Shown: positions 44,572 to 53,816, counted from the stretch's first letter. The stretch is 64,000 nt of DNA from Amycolatopsis sp. NBRC 101858 (GCF_030269325.1 NZ_BSTD01000003.1:1051824-1115823), one strand, 5' to 3'. The notes: generated by a model not told the origin, from the letters alone. Numbers and translations: made by a program.

Positions 44572-45639
44572 ATGACCGAAGCGGCAAGATGGGAACTGCT
44601 GTTCAAGCGCGATGATCTCGCGGCCAAGGAGGTGCGCGAAGCCGCGGCCGCGGAGCTCGAGGCGGGCGAGGTCGAGCTCGCGGTCGAGCGGCTGGCGCTG
44701 ACCATGAACAACGTGACCTACGCGCGGTGGGGTGCCATCCCGCCGCTGAACTTCTGGAGTGCCTTCCCCGCCCCGGATCCGGTCCTGGGCCGGCTTCCGC
44801 TGTGGGGCTTCGCCCGCGTGACGCGGTCGAACCACCCCGGGTACGCGACCGGCGACCGGTTCTTCGGGTTCCTGCCGTCGTCGAGCCACCACGTGGTCCG
44901 GCCGGAGCCGGCCTCGCGCGGGTTCGTGGACACCACGCCGGACCGCTACTTCGCCCACCCCTGGTACCGCACGTTCCAGCCGGCCGGCGCGGCCGACCAC
45001 CGCGACGACCGCCGGGCCCTGCTGCGGCCGATCTACCCCGCGTCCTTCCACGTCGCCGACTTCGTCGCCGGCCAGGCGGGTGACGGCGAGCTCACCGTGC
45101 TCGTCACCTCCGCGTCGAGCAAGGTGGCCATCGGGATCGCGCACCGCCTGCGCGGCACCGCGAACGTGCGCACGATCGGGCTCACCGGCGGCGACCACGC
45201 CGCATTCCTCACCGGGCTCGGGCTGTTCGACGAGGTGGCCACTTACGACGAGCTGCCGGCGGTGCCCGCCGGTCCGGTCCTGTGCGTCGACCTCGCCGGG
45301 GACGCCGCGGTGCTGACCGCCATCCACGGCCGGTTCCGCGCCGGCCTGGTGCACATCGCGTTGCTGGGCTGGACCCACGGCGCGCAGCCGCCGCCGGAGC
45401 TCACCGACCCCGCGCCGGAGCTGTTCTTCACCCCGGCGGTCGAGGGCGCGACGATCGAGGCCGAGGGTGAAGACGCGTTCTTCGCCCGCTACCACGCGGC
45501 CGAGGACGAGTTCATCGACGCGACCGAGTCCTGGCTGACCGTCACGGCCCGCACCGGTCCCGACGCGATCGCGGCGGTGTTCCGGACCCTGGCCGACGGC
45601 ACCCACCCGGCGAACGGCTTCACGATCCTCACCCCCTGA
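44572..45639 (+). CDS. DUF2855 family protein (MDR-like)
   Basis: A 355-residue protein. An N-terminal region (LALTMNNVTYARWG, NFWSAFPAPD, LPLWGFARVTRSNHPGYATGDRFFGFLPSSSHHVV) resembles the GroES-like half of medium-chain dehydrogenases. The centre (LTVLVTSASSKVAIGIAHRL) resembles a nucleotide-binding half with an altered glycine motif. These are marks of DUF2855 proteins, whose function is not known to me. AAGGAG precedes the ATG. It is separated from MbtH by a hairpin and followed by a very strong terminator. Zinc ligands are absent. A reductase or non-redox role is open. Confidence 0.85.
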   Translation: MTEAARWELLFKRDDLAAKEVREAAAAELEAGEVELAVERLALTMNNVTYARWGAIPPLNFWSAFPAPDPVLGRLPLWGFARVTRSNHPGYATGDRFFGFLPSSSHHVVRPEPASRGFVDTTPDRYFAHPWYRTFQPAGAADHRDDRRALLRPIYPASFHVADFVAGQAGDGELTVLVTSASSKVAIGIAHRLRGTANVRTIGLTGGDHAAFLTGLGLFDEVATYDELPAVPAGPVLCVDLAGDAAVLTAIHGRFRAGLVHIALLGWTHGAQPPPELTDPAPELFFTPAVEGATIEAEGEDAFFARYHAAEDEFIDATESWLTVTARTGPDAIAAVFRTLADGTHPANGFTILTP

Positions 45640-45646
45640 GCGGAAG

Positions 45647-45694
45647 CCACGAGGAAAGGGCGCCGGGAGCACTCCCGGCGCCCTTTCCTCGTGG
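45647..45694. terminator. Strong terminator after DUF2855 gene
   Basis: A perfect 22-bp stem running CCACGAGGAAAGGGCG CCGGGA on the left arm (45647-45668), its exact complement at 45673-45694, and a GCAC loop. It contains AAAGGG/CCCTTT on both arms and can act in both directions. Confidence 0.9.
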
Positions 45695-45703
45695 TGCTGC
45701 CGT

Positions 45704-46273
45704 GTCTTCACCGGCCGATCGTCCGCGGTCCGAGATCAGCGCGTCGACCGCCGCCCGCTGGTCGCAGTCCGTCAGGAGCAGCTCGAAACGCTGCCGGTTC
45801 GGCGCCACGGGCGTGCCATCCCAGGTGTCCCACGCGACTTTCGTGCCGCCGCGCGGTGACCTGCCGAGTGCCGGCACAGGTGAGCTCGCCCAGCGGGCCG
45901 CACCCGGCGAGGTAGCCGTTGCCGGGCTCGATCACGCAGAACTCGTAGCCCGCCGGGTCGGCCAGCACGACGTGCCCCTCCTCGGGCCGCTGCCCGACGT
46001 CGGCGTGGGCGGCCGCCGAGCCTGACCGCCGTGGCCACCGCGCGCCGCTGGTCGTCGAGGTCGGCGCTGGTCAGGTGCAGGTGCTTCCGGTTCGCGCCGA
46101 CCCGGCCGGCGCGGCCCGGGACGAACCGCAGGCCGAGCTGGGTGTCCCGCCCGGTAGCAGCACACCGCCGGCGTCCTCGACGACTTCCTGACCGAGCAGG
46201 CCGGCCCAGAAGCGTGCCGGTCAAGCCGGTCGTCCGCCTCGAAGGCCACCATCAGCAGTCCCGAACGCATCAC
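45704..46273 (-). pseudogene. Frameshifted VOC/glyoxalase-family gene
   Basis: The minus strand encodes recognisable glyoxalase (vicinal oxygen chelate) segments in order but in different frames: SGLLMVAFEADDRLD near 46260-46215; FWAGLLGQEVVEDAGGVLLPG; then RDTQLGLRFVPGRAG and NRKHLHLTSADLDDQRRAVA near 46140-46030; HVVLADPAGYEFCVIEPGNG near 45975-45915; and TKVAWDTWDGTPVAPNRQRF near 45845-45790, ending DALISDRGR. At least three frameshifts separate them and no continuous frame exists. It is a dead gene unless the sequence has errors. The rest of the 45695-46425 interval holds only a terminator. Confidence 0.8.
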
Positions 46274-46345
46274 CGGAACCTAGACACCGCCCCATGAGAC
46301 GGCAAGGCACTATCGAATCGATTGCTCGAAATGGCTCGGTGCAAA

Positions 46346-46384
46346 GGGAAACCGGCGACGCCTGGTGGGCGTCGCCGGTTTCCC
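46346..46384 (-). terminator. Terminator of the HmaS/NRPS/LLM operon
   Basis: A perfect 17-bp stem (GGGAAACCGGCGACGCC / GGCGTCGCCGGTTTCCC, loop TGGTG), followed on the minus strand by TTTGC. It lies about 40 bases past the LLM oxidoreductase stop. Confidence 0.85.
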
Positions 46385-46425
46385 GTCAGGCCGCCTCGGA
46401 TGAAGGCGGAGACCGTCGCGTCCGG

Positions 46426-47469
46426 TCAGGCGGCATGCGGGGCCGACCCCGCGCCGCCGATCGCGGTGACCGCGCGCTCGAGCGCGATCCGCGCGTTCCA
46501 CAGGTCTTCCGCTTCCCGCGGGATGTCGAGGACGAACGTGCGGATGCCCCCCTTGAGGTACGTCGCCAGCGCCTGCGCCACCTCGTCGTGGCTGCCCACC
46601 AGGTACGGGCAGAACGTGTGGTGGTAGCGGAAGGGCACCAGCCAGTACGGCTGGCCCGCTTCGTCGGGGATGGGCACGGACGCGAGCTGGGGCTGCCAGG
46701 ACGACGTCCCGGCGGCGAGCAGCAGCTTCATCCTCGCGGCCCCTTCGGGGTCGGCGGGGAACCGCTCGTGCGCGATCCGCCAGGCCTCGGCGGAGTCGTC
46801 CCGCGCGATGATGCCGACGCTGATGCCGGAACCGAACTTGTTCTTGCGCAGCTCCGGGCGGACGAAGTCCTCCGGCACCAGCGGAAACGAGAGCTGGCTC
46901 AGGCCCAGCGCTTCGCCCGCGTTCAGGCTCGCGGTCGACGAGCCGGACACGTACGCCTTGGGGAGCAGCTCGTGGGGCACCGGAGTGGTGAGGCGGGCCC
47001 GGCGGAAGTTGTAGTACTCGCCGGCGAAGGTGACCATGCCGCCGCCGAGCAGCTTGTGGACGATCGTCGCGTACTCGGTGAGCCGGTCGTACCGGTCGTC
47101 GTGCGACACGGTGTCGCCCTGGACGGCGAGATCGCGGCTGAACCCGCCGCTGACGAAGTTGATGTCGATCCGCCTGCCGTACAGGTGCGCCAGGGAAGAC
47201 ACCGCGCGAGCCAGCGCGAACGGGCTCAGGTCGATCGGCTGGATGGCGACGAGCGGCACGAAGCTGTCGGTGTTCGCAAGGGCCGCCTGGGCCGCCATCA
47301 GGGAGTCGACCGACGTGTTGTCGCTGTAGATCAAGGCGCCGCGGTAGCCCGCCTCGTCGGCCCACCCGGCGATCTCCAGCAGCTTGCGCAGGTGGTCCCG
47401 CTCGTTGTACCCGATGCTGGACCGACAGGTCGAGTAGAGGGTGACGCCGCCGGCGGCCAGGTCCATCAT
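46426..47469 (-). CDS. LLM-class flavin-dependent oxidoreductase (luciferase-like)
   Basis: A 347-residue TIM-barrel protein of the bacterial luciferase/SsuD superfamily. It begins MMDLAAGGVTLYSTCRSS and shows GYRGALIYSDNTSVD, RRIDINFVSGGFSRD, DRYDRLTEYATIVHKLL, and FAGEYYNFRRARL, typical of FMN- or F420-dependent LLM enzymes. Such enzymes hydroxylate carrier-bound intermediates in NRPS clusters or perform F420 redox steps; the cofactor cannot be settled by eye. The ATG overlaps the NRPS stop (ATGA), so it is translated with the A-T-C-A-T protein, and its substrate is probably on that assembly line. Confidence 0.9.
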   Translation of the reverse strand: MMDLAAGGVTLYSTCRSSIGYNERDHLRKLLEIAGWADEAGYRGALIYSDNTSVDSLMAAQAALANTDSFVPLVAIQPIDLSPFALARAVSSLAHLYGRRIDINFVSGGFSRDLAVQGDTVSHDDRYDRLTEYATIVHKLLGGGMVTFAGEYYNFRRARLTTPVPHELLPKAYVSGSSTASLNAGEALGLSQLSFPLVPEDFVRPELRKNKFGSGISVGIIARDDSAEAWRIAHERFPADPEGAARMKLLLAAGTSSWQPQLASVPIPDEAGQPYWLVPFRYHHTFCPYLVGSHDEVAQALATYLKGGIRTFVLDIPREAEDLWNARIALERAVTAIGGAGSAPHAA

Positions 47470-50400
47470 CGTTCGTTCCTCCCTTGGGTGATGCCGCGCA
47501 CGGACGGGTCGGCCAGGAAGTCCCGCAGGCTGATCGTGATGCCGAACTGCTCTTCCAGCCGGGCGACGAGCACGGCGGCGAGCAGCGAATGCCCGCCCAG
47601 GTCGAAGAAGCTGTCCTCGACCCCGGCCCGCTCCACCCCGAGGACCTCGGCGAACAGCTCGCACAGGCGCTCTTCCAGCGGCGTGGCCGGCGCGCCGCCG
47701 GCCCCGGTGGTGAACGTCGGTTCGGGCAGGGCCTTGCGGTCCAGCTTCCCGTTGAGCGACAACGGAAGCGCGGCCAGCACCACCACCGCGTTGGGCACCA
47801 TGTGCCCGGGCAGGATCCGCGCGGCGGCGGCCCGCAGCTGCGCCGGGTCCGGCGCGTGGCCGGCCTGCGGTTGCACGTAGCCGACCAGCCGCCGGTCGCC
47901 CGGCCGGTCTTCCCGGACCACGACCACGGCCTGGTCCACCCCCGGCTGCCCGGCCAGCACGGCCTCGATCTCACCCGGCTCGATCCGGAACCCGCGGACC
48001 TTGACCTGCTGGTCGACCCGGCCCAGGTACTCGAGCTCGCCGTCGTCGCGCCAGCGCACCAGGTCCCCGGTCCGATACATCCGTTCCCCGGCACCGAAGG
48101 GGCAGGCCACGAACCGCTGCGCGGTCAGCCCGGCCTGGTTCAGGTACCCGCGGGCCAGGCCGGGGCCGGCCAGGTAGAGCTCGCCGGCCACGCCCGGCGG
48201 CACCGGCGCGAGCCGGCCGTCGAGGACGTACGCCCGCACGTTCCAGTTCGGCCCGCCGATCGGCGGGGCCCCGGAGCCCGACAGCGGCCCGCTGATCGTC
48301 GTGCACACCGACGTCTCGGTCGGACCGTAGGCGTTGAACAGCCGCCGGCCCGCCGACCACTCGGCGACGATCTCGCCGGGGAGGGCCTCGCCGCCGACGA
48401 CCAGGCACTCCAGCTCGGGCAGGCTGTCCGGGGCCGCCCCGGCCAGGGCGGCCGGCGCCACCACGGCGTGGCTGACGCGCAGCTCCCGCAGCGTGTCGGC
48501 CAGTGCGTCGCCGGACAGCTGCCCCGGCGGGGGCAGGATCAGCGACGCCCCGGACGACAACGCCGAGAGCAGCTCGAGCAGCGACATGTCGAAGCTCAGC
48601 GAAAGGAGCTGGGCCACCCGGGACGCCGGGGTGACGGCCAACGTCGCGACCATGAACGCGGCCAGGTTCGCCACCCCCTGGTGGCTGACCACCACGCCCT
48701 TGGGCCGCCCGGTGGAGCCGGACGTGTAAATCACCCAGGCCGGGTGGGCGGCCCGCAACGGCGCGAGCCGGTCCTGGTCGGCGACGGTGCCGCCGGGCAG
48801 GTCGGCCACCACCGCGGCCACCCGCGGGTCGTCCAGGACGACCAGCCGGTCCCGGCCGGGCAGGTCCGCCCCGGCCTGCCGGTTCGTGAGCACCACGACC
48901 GGGTCGGCGTCGCCGAGCATGTAGCCGATCCGGTCGGCGGGGTACCCCGGGTCGATCGGCAGGTAGGCCGCGCCGGCCTTGGCCACCGCCAGCACCGCCG
49001 CCACCATCTCGGGCGATCGCGGCAACGCGACGGCCACCCGCCGCTCCGGCCCGACGCCCAAGCCGACCAGGTAACGCGCCAGCCGGGTCGACCGGTCGTC
49101 CAGCTCCGCGTACGACCACGCCACGTCCCCGGACTCGACCGCGACGGCGTCCGGCGTCCGCGCGGCCTGTGCCGCGAACAACTCCGGCAGCACGGTCACG
49201 GGAACGTCCCGCGCGGTGTCGTTCCACTTCGTGACGACCAGATCCCGCTCGGCCGCCGTCAGCAGGTCGACGTCGCCGACCCGCAGGCCCGCGTCGGCGG
49301 TGAACTGGCCCAGCAGCGCGATCAGCCGCCCGGCCAGCGCCCGCACGGTGCCGTGGTCGAACAGGTCGGCCGCGTACTCCAGCGCGAGGCTGATCCCGCC
49401 CGGGGCGCCGTCCGGCTCGTGGCGCGACCGGAACGTCAGCGTCAGGTCGAACTTGGCCGAGCTCCCGGCCAGTTCCAGGTCCCGCGCCCGCAGGCCCGGG
49501 ATCCGCCACTCGCGGCTGGTGTCCTCGTCGGCGGCCAGCATCACCTGGAACAGCGGGTGGTGCGCGGCCGACCGGACCGGGTTCAGGACTTCCACCAGCC
49601 GTTCGAAGGGCACGTCCTGGTGCGCGTACGCGGCCAGGTCCCGGTCGCGGACGCGGCGCAGCAGCTCCGCGAAACTCGGGTCGCCCGACAGGTCCGCCCG
49701 CAGCACCAGCGTGTTGACGAAGAACCCGACCAGCTGGTGCAGTGCCTCGTCCCCGCCGCGGCCGGCCACCGGCACGCCGATCGGGATGTCGGTGCCGGCC
49801 CCGGACCGCGACAGCAGGACCGCGAGCCCGGCCTGCAGCACCATGAACACCGTCACCTGGTGTTCGCGCGCCAGCTCCACCAGCCCGCGGTGCAGCCCGG
49901 CGTCGACCTCGACGCCGACGTGCCCGCCGCGGTGGGAGGGATGCGCCGGGCGGGACCGGTCGAACGGCAGGTCCAGCTGCTCGGGCAGGTCGGCCAGCGC
50001 CGACTCCCAGTACGCCACCTGCCGGCCCAGCACGCTGTCGTCGCCGGAGTCTTCGCCGCCCAGCAGCCCCCGCTGCCAGAGCGTGTAGTCCGCGTACTGC
50101 ACCGGCAGGTCCGTCCACTCGGGACGGTGACCGGCCAGCCGCGCCTGGTACGCCTCGCCCAGGTCCCGCAGCAGGACCCCGAGCGACCAGCCGTCACTGG
50201 CGATGTGGTGCGTCAGCAGCTCCAGCACGCACTCGTCGTCGCCCAGCTCGAACAGCCACGCCCGCACCGGCAGCTCTTCGGCCAGGTCGAACACGTGCTG
50301 GGCCGCCTGCTCGATCAGCGCGGCCAAGCCGGCTTCGTCGGCCCGCACCACGGTGAACCCGGGCACCGCGTGCTGGGCCGGGACCACCCGCTGGTACGGC

Positions 50401-52421
50401 TGCCCGTCCACGGCCGGGAAGACCGTCCGCAACGCCTCGTGCCGCCCGACGACGTCACCCAGTGCCGCGCGCAGCGCGTCGGCGTCGACCGGCCCGTGCA
50501 GCCGCCACGCGAACGGCACGTTGTAGGTCGTGCTCGGCCCTTCGAGCTGCGCCTGGAACCACAACCGGCGCTGCGCGAACGACAACGGCAGGCGCTCGGG
50601 CCGGTCGGCCCGCTCCAGGGCCGGCCACACCTGCCCGGCGCCGTCGAGCGACTTGGCCAGCAGCTCGACCGTCGGGTGGTCGAACACCGTCCGGATCTCC
50701 AGCTCCACCGCGAGCACCGAGCGCACCCGGCTGATCAGCCGGGCCACCAGCAGCGAGTGGCCGCCCAGGTCGAAGAAGCTGTCGTCCACGCCGACCCGGT
50801 CCACGCCCAGGACTTCGGCGAACAGCTCGCACAGGATCTCCTCGGCCGGGGTGGACGGCTCCCGGCCGGTCCCGGCGGCGTACTTCGGTGCCGGGAGGGC
50901 CTTGCGGTCCAGCTTCCCGTTGACCGTCAGCGGCAGCGCGTCCAGCACCACCACCGCGGCGGGCACCATGTAGCCGGGCAGCACGGCGGCCGCGGCGGCC
51001 CGGATCCCGGCCGGGTCCACCCGGCTCCCCGGCGCGGGCACGACGTAGCCCGCCAGGCGCTGGTCGCCCGGCCGGTCCTCCCGGGCCACGACGACGGCCT
51101 GGGCCACTCCGGGCTGCCCGGCCAGCACGGCCTCGATCTCGCCCGGCTCGATGCGGAACCCGCGGACCTGGACCTGCTGGTCCACCCGGCCCAGGTACTC
51201 CAGCTCGCCGTCTTCCCGCCACTGCGCCAGGTCCCCGGTCCGGTACATCCGTTCCCCGGTGCCGAAGGGGCAGGCCACGAACCGCTGCGCGGTCAGGCCG
51301 GCCTGGTTCAGGTATCCCCGCGCCAGCCCCGGGCCGGCGATGTAGAGCTCGCCCGGCACGCCCGGCGGCACCTCTTCGAGACGCTCGTCCAGCACGTGCA
51401 CCCGGGCGTTCCAGATCGGCTTCCCGATCGGCGGCGCGTCCGCGCCGGACAGCGGCCCGCTCAGCGTCACGGCCACCGTCGCCTCGGTCGGCCCGTAGGC
51501 GTTGAACATCCGCCGGTCCCGCGACCACTCGGCGCAGACCTCACCGGGGCACGCCTCGCCGCCGACCATCATGCATTCGAGCAGCGGCAGCTGGTCCGGG
51601 GCCGCACCGGCCAGGGACGCCGGCCCGACGAGGGCGTGGCTGACGCGCAGCTCGTGCAGCGCCTCGGCCAGCACCTCCCCGGCCAGCTGCCGCGGCGGCG
51701 GGAGCACGAGTGCCGCGCCGGCCGGGAACGACATCATGAACTCCATGACGGCCGCGTCGAAGCTCAGCGACGCCACCTGCCCGACCCGCGACTCCGGCCC
51801 GATGGCGAAGGTCGAGATCAGGTACGCGGACAGGCTCGCCAGCCCCTGGTGGGTGACCACCACGCCCTTGGGCCGCCCGGTGGACCCGGACGTGTAGATC
51901 AGGTAGGCCGGGTGCGCGGCCAGCAACGGCGCGAGCCGGTCCTCGTCGGTGACCGGGCCGGCGGACCGGGCCGCCACGGCCTCGGCCACGGCGGCGTCGT
52001 CGAGGTCGAGCACGGCCGCCGCTTCCGGCAGCCGCGCCGACGTGGCCCGGTCGGTGATCAGCAGGCTCGGCGCGGCGTCGTCGAGCATGTAGCCGATCCG
52101 ATCGACCGGGTAACCCGGATCGATCGGCAGATAAGCCGCGCCGGCCTTGGCCACCGCGAGCACCGCCGCCACCATCTCCAGCGACCGCGGCAGCGCCACC
52201 GCCACCAGCCGCTCCGGCCCCACGCCCAGCCCCACCAGGTGGCGCGCCAAGCGACTCGACCGCGCGTCCAGCTCCGCGTACGACCACGACGCACCCCCGG
52301 ACTCCACCGCGACGGCGTCCGGCGTCCGCGCGGCCTGCGCCGCGAACAACTCCGGCAGCACCGTCACGGGAACGTCCCGCGCCGTGTCGTTCCACCCCGC
52401 AACGAGATCCATCCCGGTCAC
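47466..52421 (-). CDS. NRPS, domains A-T-C-A-T
   Basis: A 1651-residue two-module synthetase. A1 about 10-500 (YTSGSTGRPKG, NAYGPTE, YRTGDLAQW, NGKLDRK), T1 Ser556 (GGHSLL), C about 590-1020 with SFAQRRLWF and HHIASDGWS (His738/739), A2 about 1040-1560 with the same motifs, T2 Ser1612 near the end. No epimerase or thioesterase domain is present. Hand-derived pockets: A1 D-A-M-L-M-G-A-V-A, A2 D-M-L-V-V-G-A-V-C; both keep Asp235, so alpha-amino acids, probably bulky or aromatic, but not identified. A1 lacks a C domain, so this protein starts a chain or uses a free C domain. The GTG start overlaps the MbtH stop (GTGA). A1 and A2 share long near-identical stretches. Confidence 0.95.
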   Translation of the reverse strand: MTGMDLVAGWNDTARDVPVTVLPELFAAQAARTPDAVAVESGGASWSYAELDARSSRLARHLVGLGVGPERLVAVALPRSLEMVAAVLAVAKAGAAYLPIDPGYPVDRIGYMLDDAAPSLLITDRATSARLPEAAAVLDLDDAAVAEAVAARSAGPVTDEDRLAPLLAAHPAYLIYTSGSTGRPKGVVVTHQGLASLSAYLISTFAIGPESRVGQVASLSFDAAVMEFMMSFPAGAALVLPPPRQLAGEVLAEALHELRVSHALVGPASLAGAAPDQLPLLECMMVGGEACPGEVCAEWSRDRRMFNAYGPTEATVAVTLSGPLSGADAPPIGKPIWNARVHVLDERLEEVPPGVPGELYIAGPGLARGYLNQAGLTAQRFVACPFGTGERMYRTGDLAQWREDGELEYLGRVDQQVQVRGFRIEPGEIEAVLAGQPGVAQAVVVAREDRPGDQRLAGYVVPAPGSRVDPAGIRAAAAAVLPGYMVPAAVVVLDALPLTVNGKLDRKALPAPKYAAGTGREPSTPAEEILCELFAEVLGVDRVGVDDSFFDLGGHSLLVARLISRVRSVLAVELEIRTVFDHPTVELLAKSLDGAGQVWPALERADRPERLPLSFAQRRLWFQAQLEGPSTTYNVPFAWRLHGPVDADALRAALGDVVGRHEALRTVFPAVDGQPYQRVVPAQHAVPGFTVVRADEAGLAALIEQAAQHVFDLAEELPVRAWLFELGDDECVLELLTHHIASDGWSLGVLLRDLGEAYQARLAGHRPEWTDLPVQYADYTLWQRGLLGGEDSGDDSVLGRQVAYWESALADLPEQLDLPFDRSRPAHPSHRGGHVGVEVDAGLHRGLVELAREHQVTVFMVLQAGLAVLLSRSGAGTDIPIGVPVAGRGGDEALHQLVGFFVNTLVLRADLSGDPSFAELLRRVRDRDLAAYAHQDVPFERLVEVLNPVRSAAHHPLFQVMLAADEDTSREWRIPGLRARDLELAGSSAKFDLTLTFRSRHEPDGAPGGISLALEYAADLFDHGTVRALAGRLIALLGQFTADAGLRVGDVDLLTAAERDLVVTKWNDTARDVPVTVLPELFAAQAARTPDAVAVESGDVAWSYAELDDRSTRLARYLVGLGVGPERRVAVALPRSPEMVAAVLAVAKAGAAYLPIDPGYPADRIGYMLGDADPVVVLTNRQAGADLPGRDRLVVLDDPRVAAVVADLPGGTVADQDRLAPLRAAHPAWVIYTSGSTGRPKGVVVSHQGVANLAAFMVATLAVTPASRVAQLLSLSFDMSLLELLSALSSGASLILPPPGQLSGDALADTLRELRVSHAVVAPAALAGAAPDSLPELECLVVGGEALPGEIVAEWSAGRRLFNAYGPTETSVCTTISGPLSGSGAPPIGGPNWNVRAYVLDGRLAPVPPGVAGELYLAGPGLARGYLNQAGLTAQRFVACPFGAGERMYRTGDLVRWRDDGELEYLGRVDQQVKVRGFRIEPGEIEAVLAGQPGVDQAVVVVREDRPGDRRLVGYVQPQAGHAPDPAQLRAAAARILPGHMVPNAVVVLAALPLSLNGKLDRKALPEPTFTTGAGGAPATPLEERLCELFAEVLGVERAGVEDSFFDLGGHSLLAAVLVARLEEQFGITISLRDFLADPSVRGITQGRNER
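49138..49227 (-). repeat. Duplicated A-domain start (copy in A2; partner 52306-52395)
   Basis: These 90 bp match 52306-52395 with only a few mismatches and encode the same WNDTARDVPVTVLPELFAA leader into both adenylation domains. Similar stretches continue at lower identity through both domains. This indicates recent duplication or gene conversion inside the synthetase gene. Confidence 0.8.
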
Positions 52422-52627
52422 GCCCGTTCGGCCCGGACGAGGCTCTGCGGCCGCATGTCCGTCCACTGCGCTTCGACGTACTCGACGCAGTGCGCGCGGG
52501 AGTCCGCGGCGAGCGCCGTGCGCCAGCCGGCCGGAACGGCGATGCCGGCGGGCCACAGGCTGTACTGCCCTTCGTCGTTGACCAGGACCAGGTACAGGGC
52601 GTCGGCGTCCTCGAACGGATTGGACAC
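52418..52627 (-). CDS. mbtH: MbtH-like protein (second)
   Basis: A 69-residue MbtH protein with SNPFEDADALYLVLVNDEGQ, YSLWPAG, and CVEYVEAQWTDMRPQS, all conserved residues present. GTG at 52625-52627 was chosen because homologues start just before NPF and GTGAGG lies upstream. Its stop overlaps the start of the A-T-C-A-T synthetase (GTGA), whose A domains are the expected partners. The 121-bp space to hmaS upstream holds no terminator, so one operon is likely. Confidence 0.95.
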   Translation of the reverse strand: MSNPFEDADALYLVLVNDEGQYSLWPAGIAVPAGWRTALAADSRAHCVEYVEAQWTDMRPQSLVRAERA

Positions 52628-52748
52628 GGGAACCTCACTCCACTTAGGACGGTCTAGCTGGCACTCGGTCGCGGCCGTCCGCACCGGCGCGAACGGCTTT
52701 TCCAGTCTGCCCGGGGCGGTTCACCCGGCACGTCTCCGCGGTTGCCGG

Positions 52749-53816
52749 TCAGTCCGCGGTCGCGTCCGGCACCTGGTGCGCTTCGACGCTGTCGTACAGG
52801 TGCTTGATGTTCGAGCTGCCGAACGACGTCGCGCCCGCCCGCTCGATGATCTCCAGGAAGAGCGTGTTCCGCGGGTGCACGGACTTGGCGAAGATCTGGT
52901 AGAGCTGGCCGTCGTGGTCCTCGTCCACCAGGATGTCGAGGTCTCGCAGCTCGTCGACGGAGTACTTCTCCGGCCGCACCCGGTTGGCGAGCGCGGTGTA
53001 GTAGGCGTCCGGCGTCGTCAGCAGCTCGATGCCGTCGACGGTGAGCTGCCGCACGGTGGACAGGATGTCGGTGGTGCTGAAGGCCATGTGCTGCACGCCC
53101 GAGCCGTCGTTGTCCTTCAGGAACCGGTCGACCTGGCCGACGGCGAGGCTGGTGTCCGACTCGACGAGCGTGAACGTGACCGCGCGCGACTGGCTCTGGA
53201 TGACCTTGATGAACATCCCCTGGTCGCCGGTGACGATCCGCTCGGTGAGGATGAGCTCGAAGTCCAGCGTCCGCTGGTAGTACTCGACGGTCTCGTCCAT
53301 CCGGCCCGCCTCGACGGGAATCGCGAAGTGGTCCACCTTCTGCAGGCCGGTCCCCGGGGCAGCGCCGGTTTCGGGCACCGTGACGAGGCCGAGCACGTCG
53401 GCCACCACCGCGTCGTCCGGTCGCTGCACGAACGTGTGCGTCACGTCGCCGAAGCCGGCGATCTTCGCGATGGTCACCGCACCCCGGGTGACCGGCGCCA
53501 TGACCGGCCGCACGCCGCGCCGCACGGCTTCGGCGAACGCCGCGGCGGCGTCCGGCACCCGGATGCCGATGTCGCCGATCCCGTCGCCGTGCCGGGCCAC
53601 GTACGCGTGCGCGGGGTGGTCCTCGCCCGATTCGGTCAGCACCAGGTCGATCTCGCCCTGCCCGACATCGACCGACCGCGTCGTCCCGCCCGCCGGGGCC
53701 GACACCGCGCGCACGACGAAACCGCACCCGCCGACGAGCCAGGCGAGATTCCGTTCGATATCGTCCACGTACAGCTCGACGTAATCGATGGTCATGTCCC
53801 GGAGTGCGTTCTGCAC
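52749..53816 (-). CDS. hmaS: 4-Hydroxymandelate synthase
   Basis: A 355-residue Fe(II) dioxygenase of the HPPD/HMS family, which converts 4-hydroxyphenylpyruvate to 4-hydroxymandelate and commits it to Hpg. The metal triad is His163 (VDHFAI), His243 (VQHMAF) and Glu322 (LFLEIIERAG). Features fitting HmaS of glycopeptide producers rather than HPPD are the start QNALRDMTIDYVELYV, VIQSQSRAVTFTL, SVHPRNTLFLEI, and FGSSNIKHLYDSVE near the end; HPPDs as I recall have FGKGNFK there. GTG at 53814-53816 was chosen because HmaS proteins begin MQN and TTGGAG lies upstream. First gene of the operon containing mbtH, NRPS and LLM. Confidence 0.92.
   Translation of the reverse strand: MQNALRDMTIDYVELYVDDIERNLAWLVGGCGFVVRAVSAPAGGTTRSVDVGQGEIDLVLTESGEDHPAHAYVARHGDGIGDIGIRVPDAAAAFAEAVRRGVRPVMAPVTRGAVTIAKIAGFGDVTHTFVQRPDDAVVADVLGLVTVPETGAAPGTGLQKVDHFAIPVEAGRMDETVEYYQRTLDFELILTERIVTGDQGMFIKVIQSQSRAVTFTLVESDTSLAVGQVDRFLKDNDGSGVQHMAFSTTDILSTVRQLTVDGIELLTTPDAYYTALANRVRPEKYSVDELRDLDILVDEDHDGQLYQIFAKSVHPRNTLFLEIIERAGATSFGSSNIKHLYDSVEAHQVPDATAD

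Noticed and set aside
45647..45694. Riboswitch or attenuator
   Set aside because: It is a simple perfect hairpin between an operon end and a pseudogene, with no aptamer-like structure; best read as a terminator.
52749..53816. 4-Hydroxyphenylpyruvate dioxygenase (tyrosine catabolism)
   Set aside because: Same family, but the N-terminal QN-x-DYVELYV and the C-terminal FGSSNIKxLY fit hydroxymandelate synthase, and hpgT plus DAHP synthase are adjacent.
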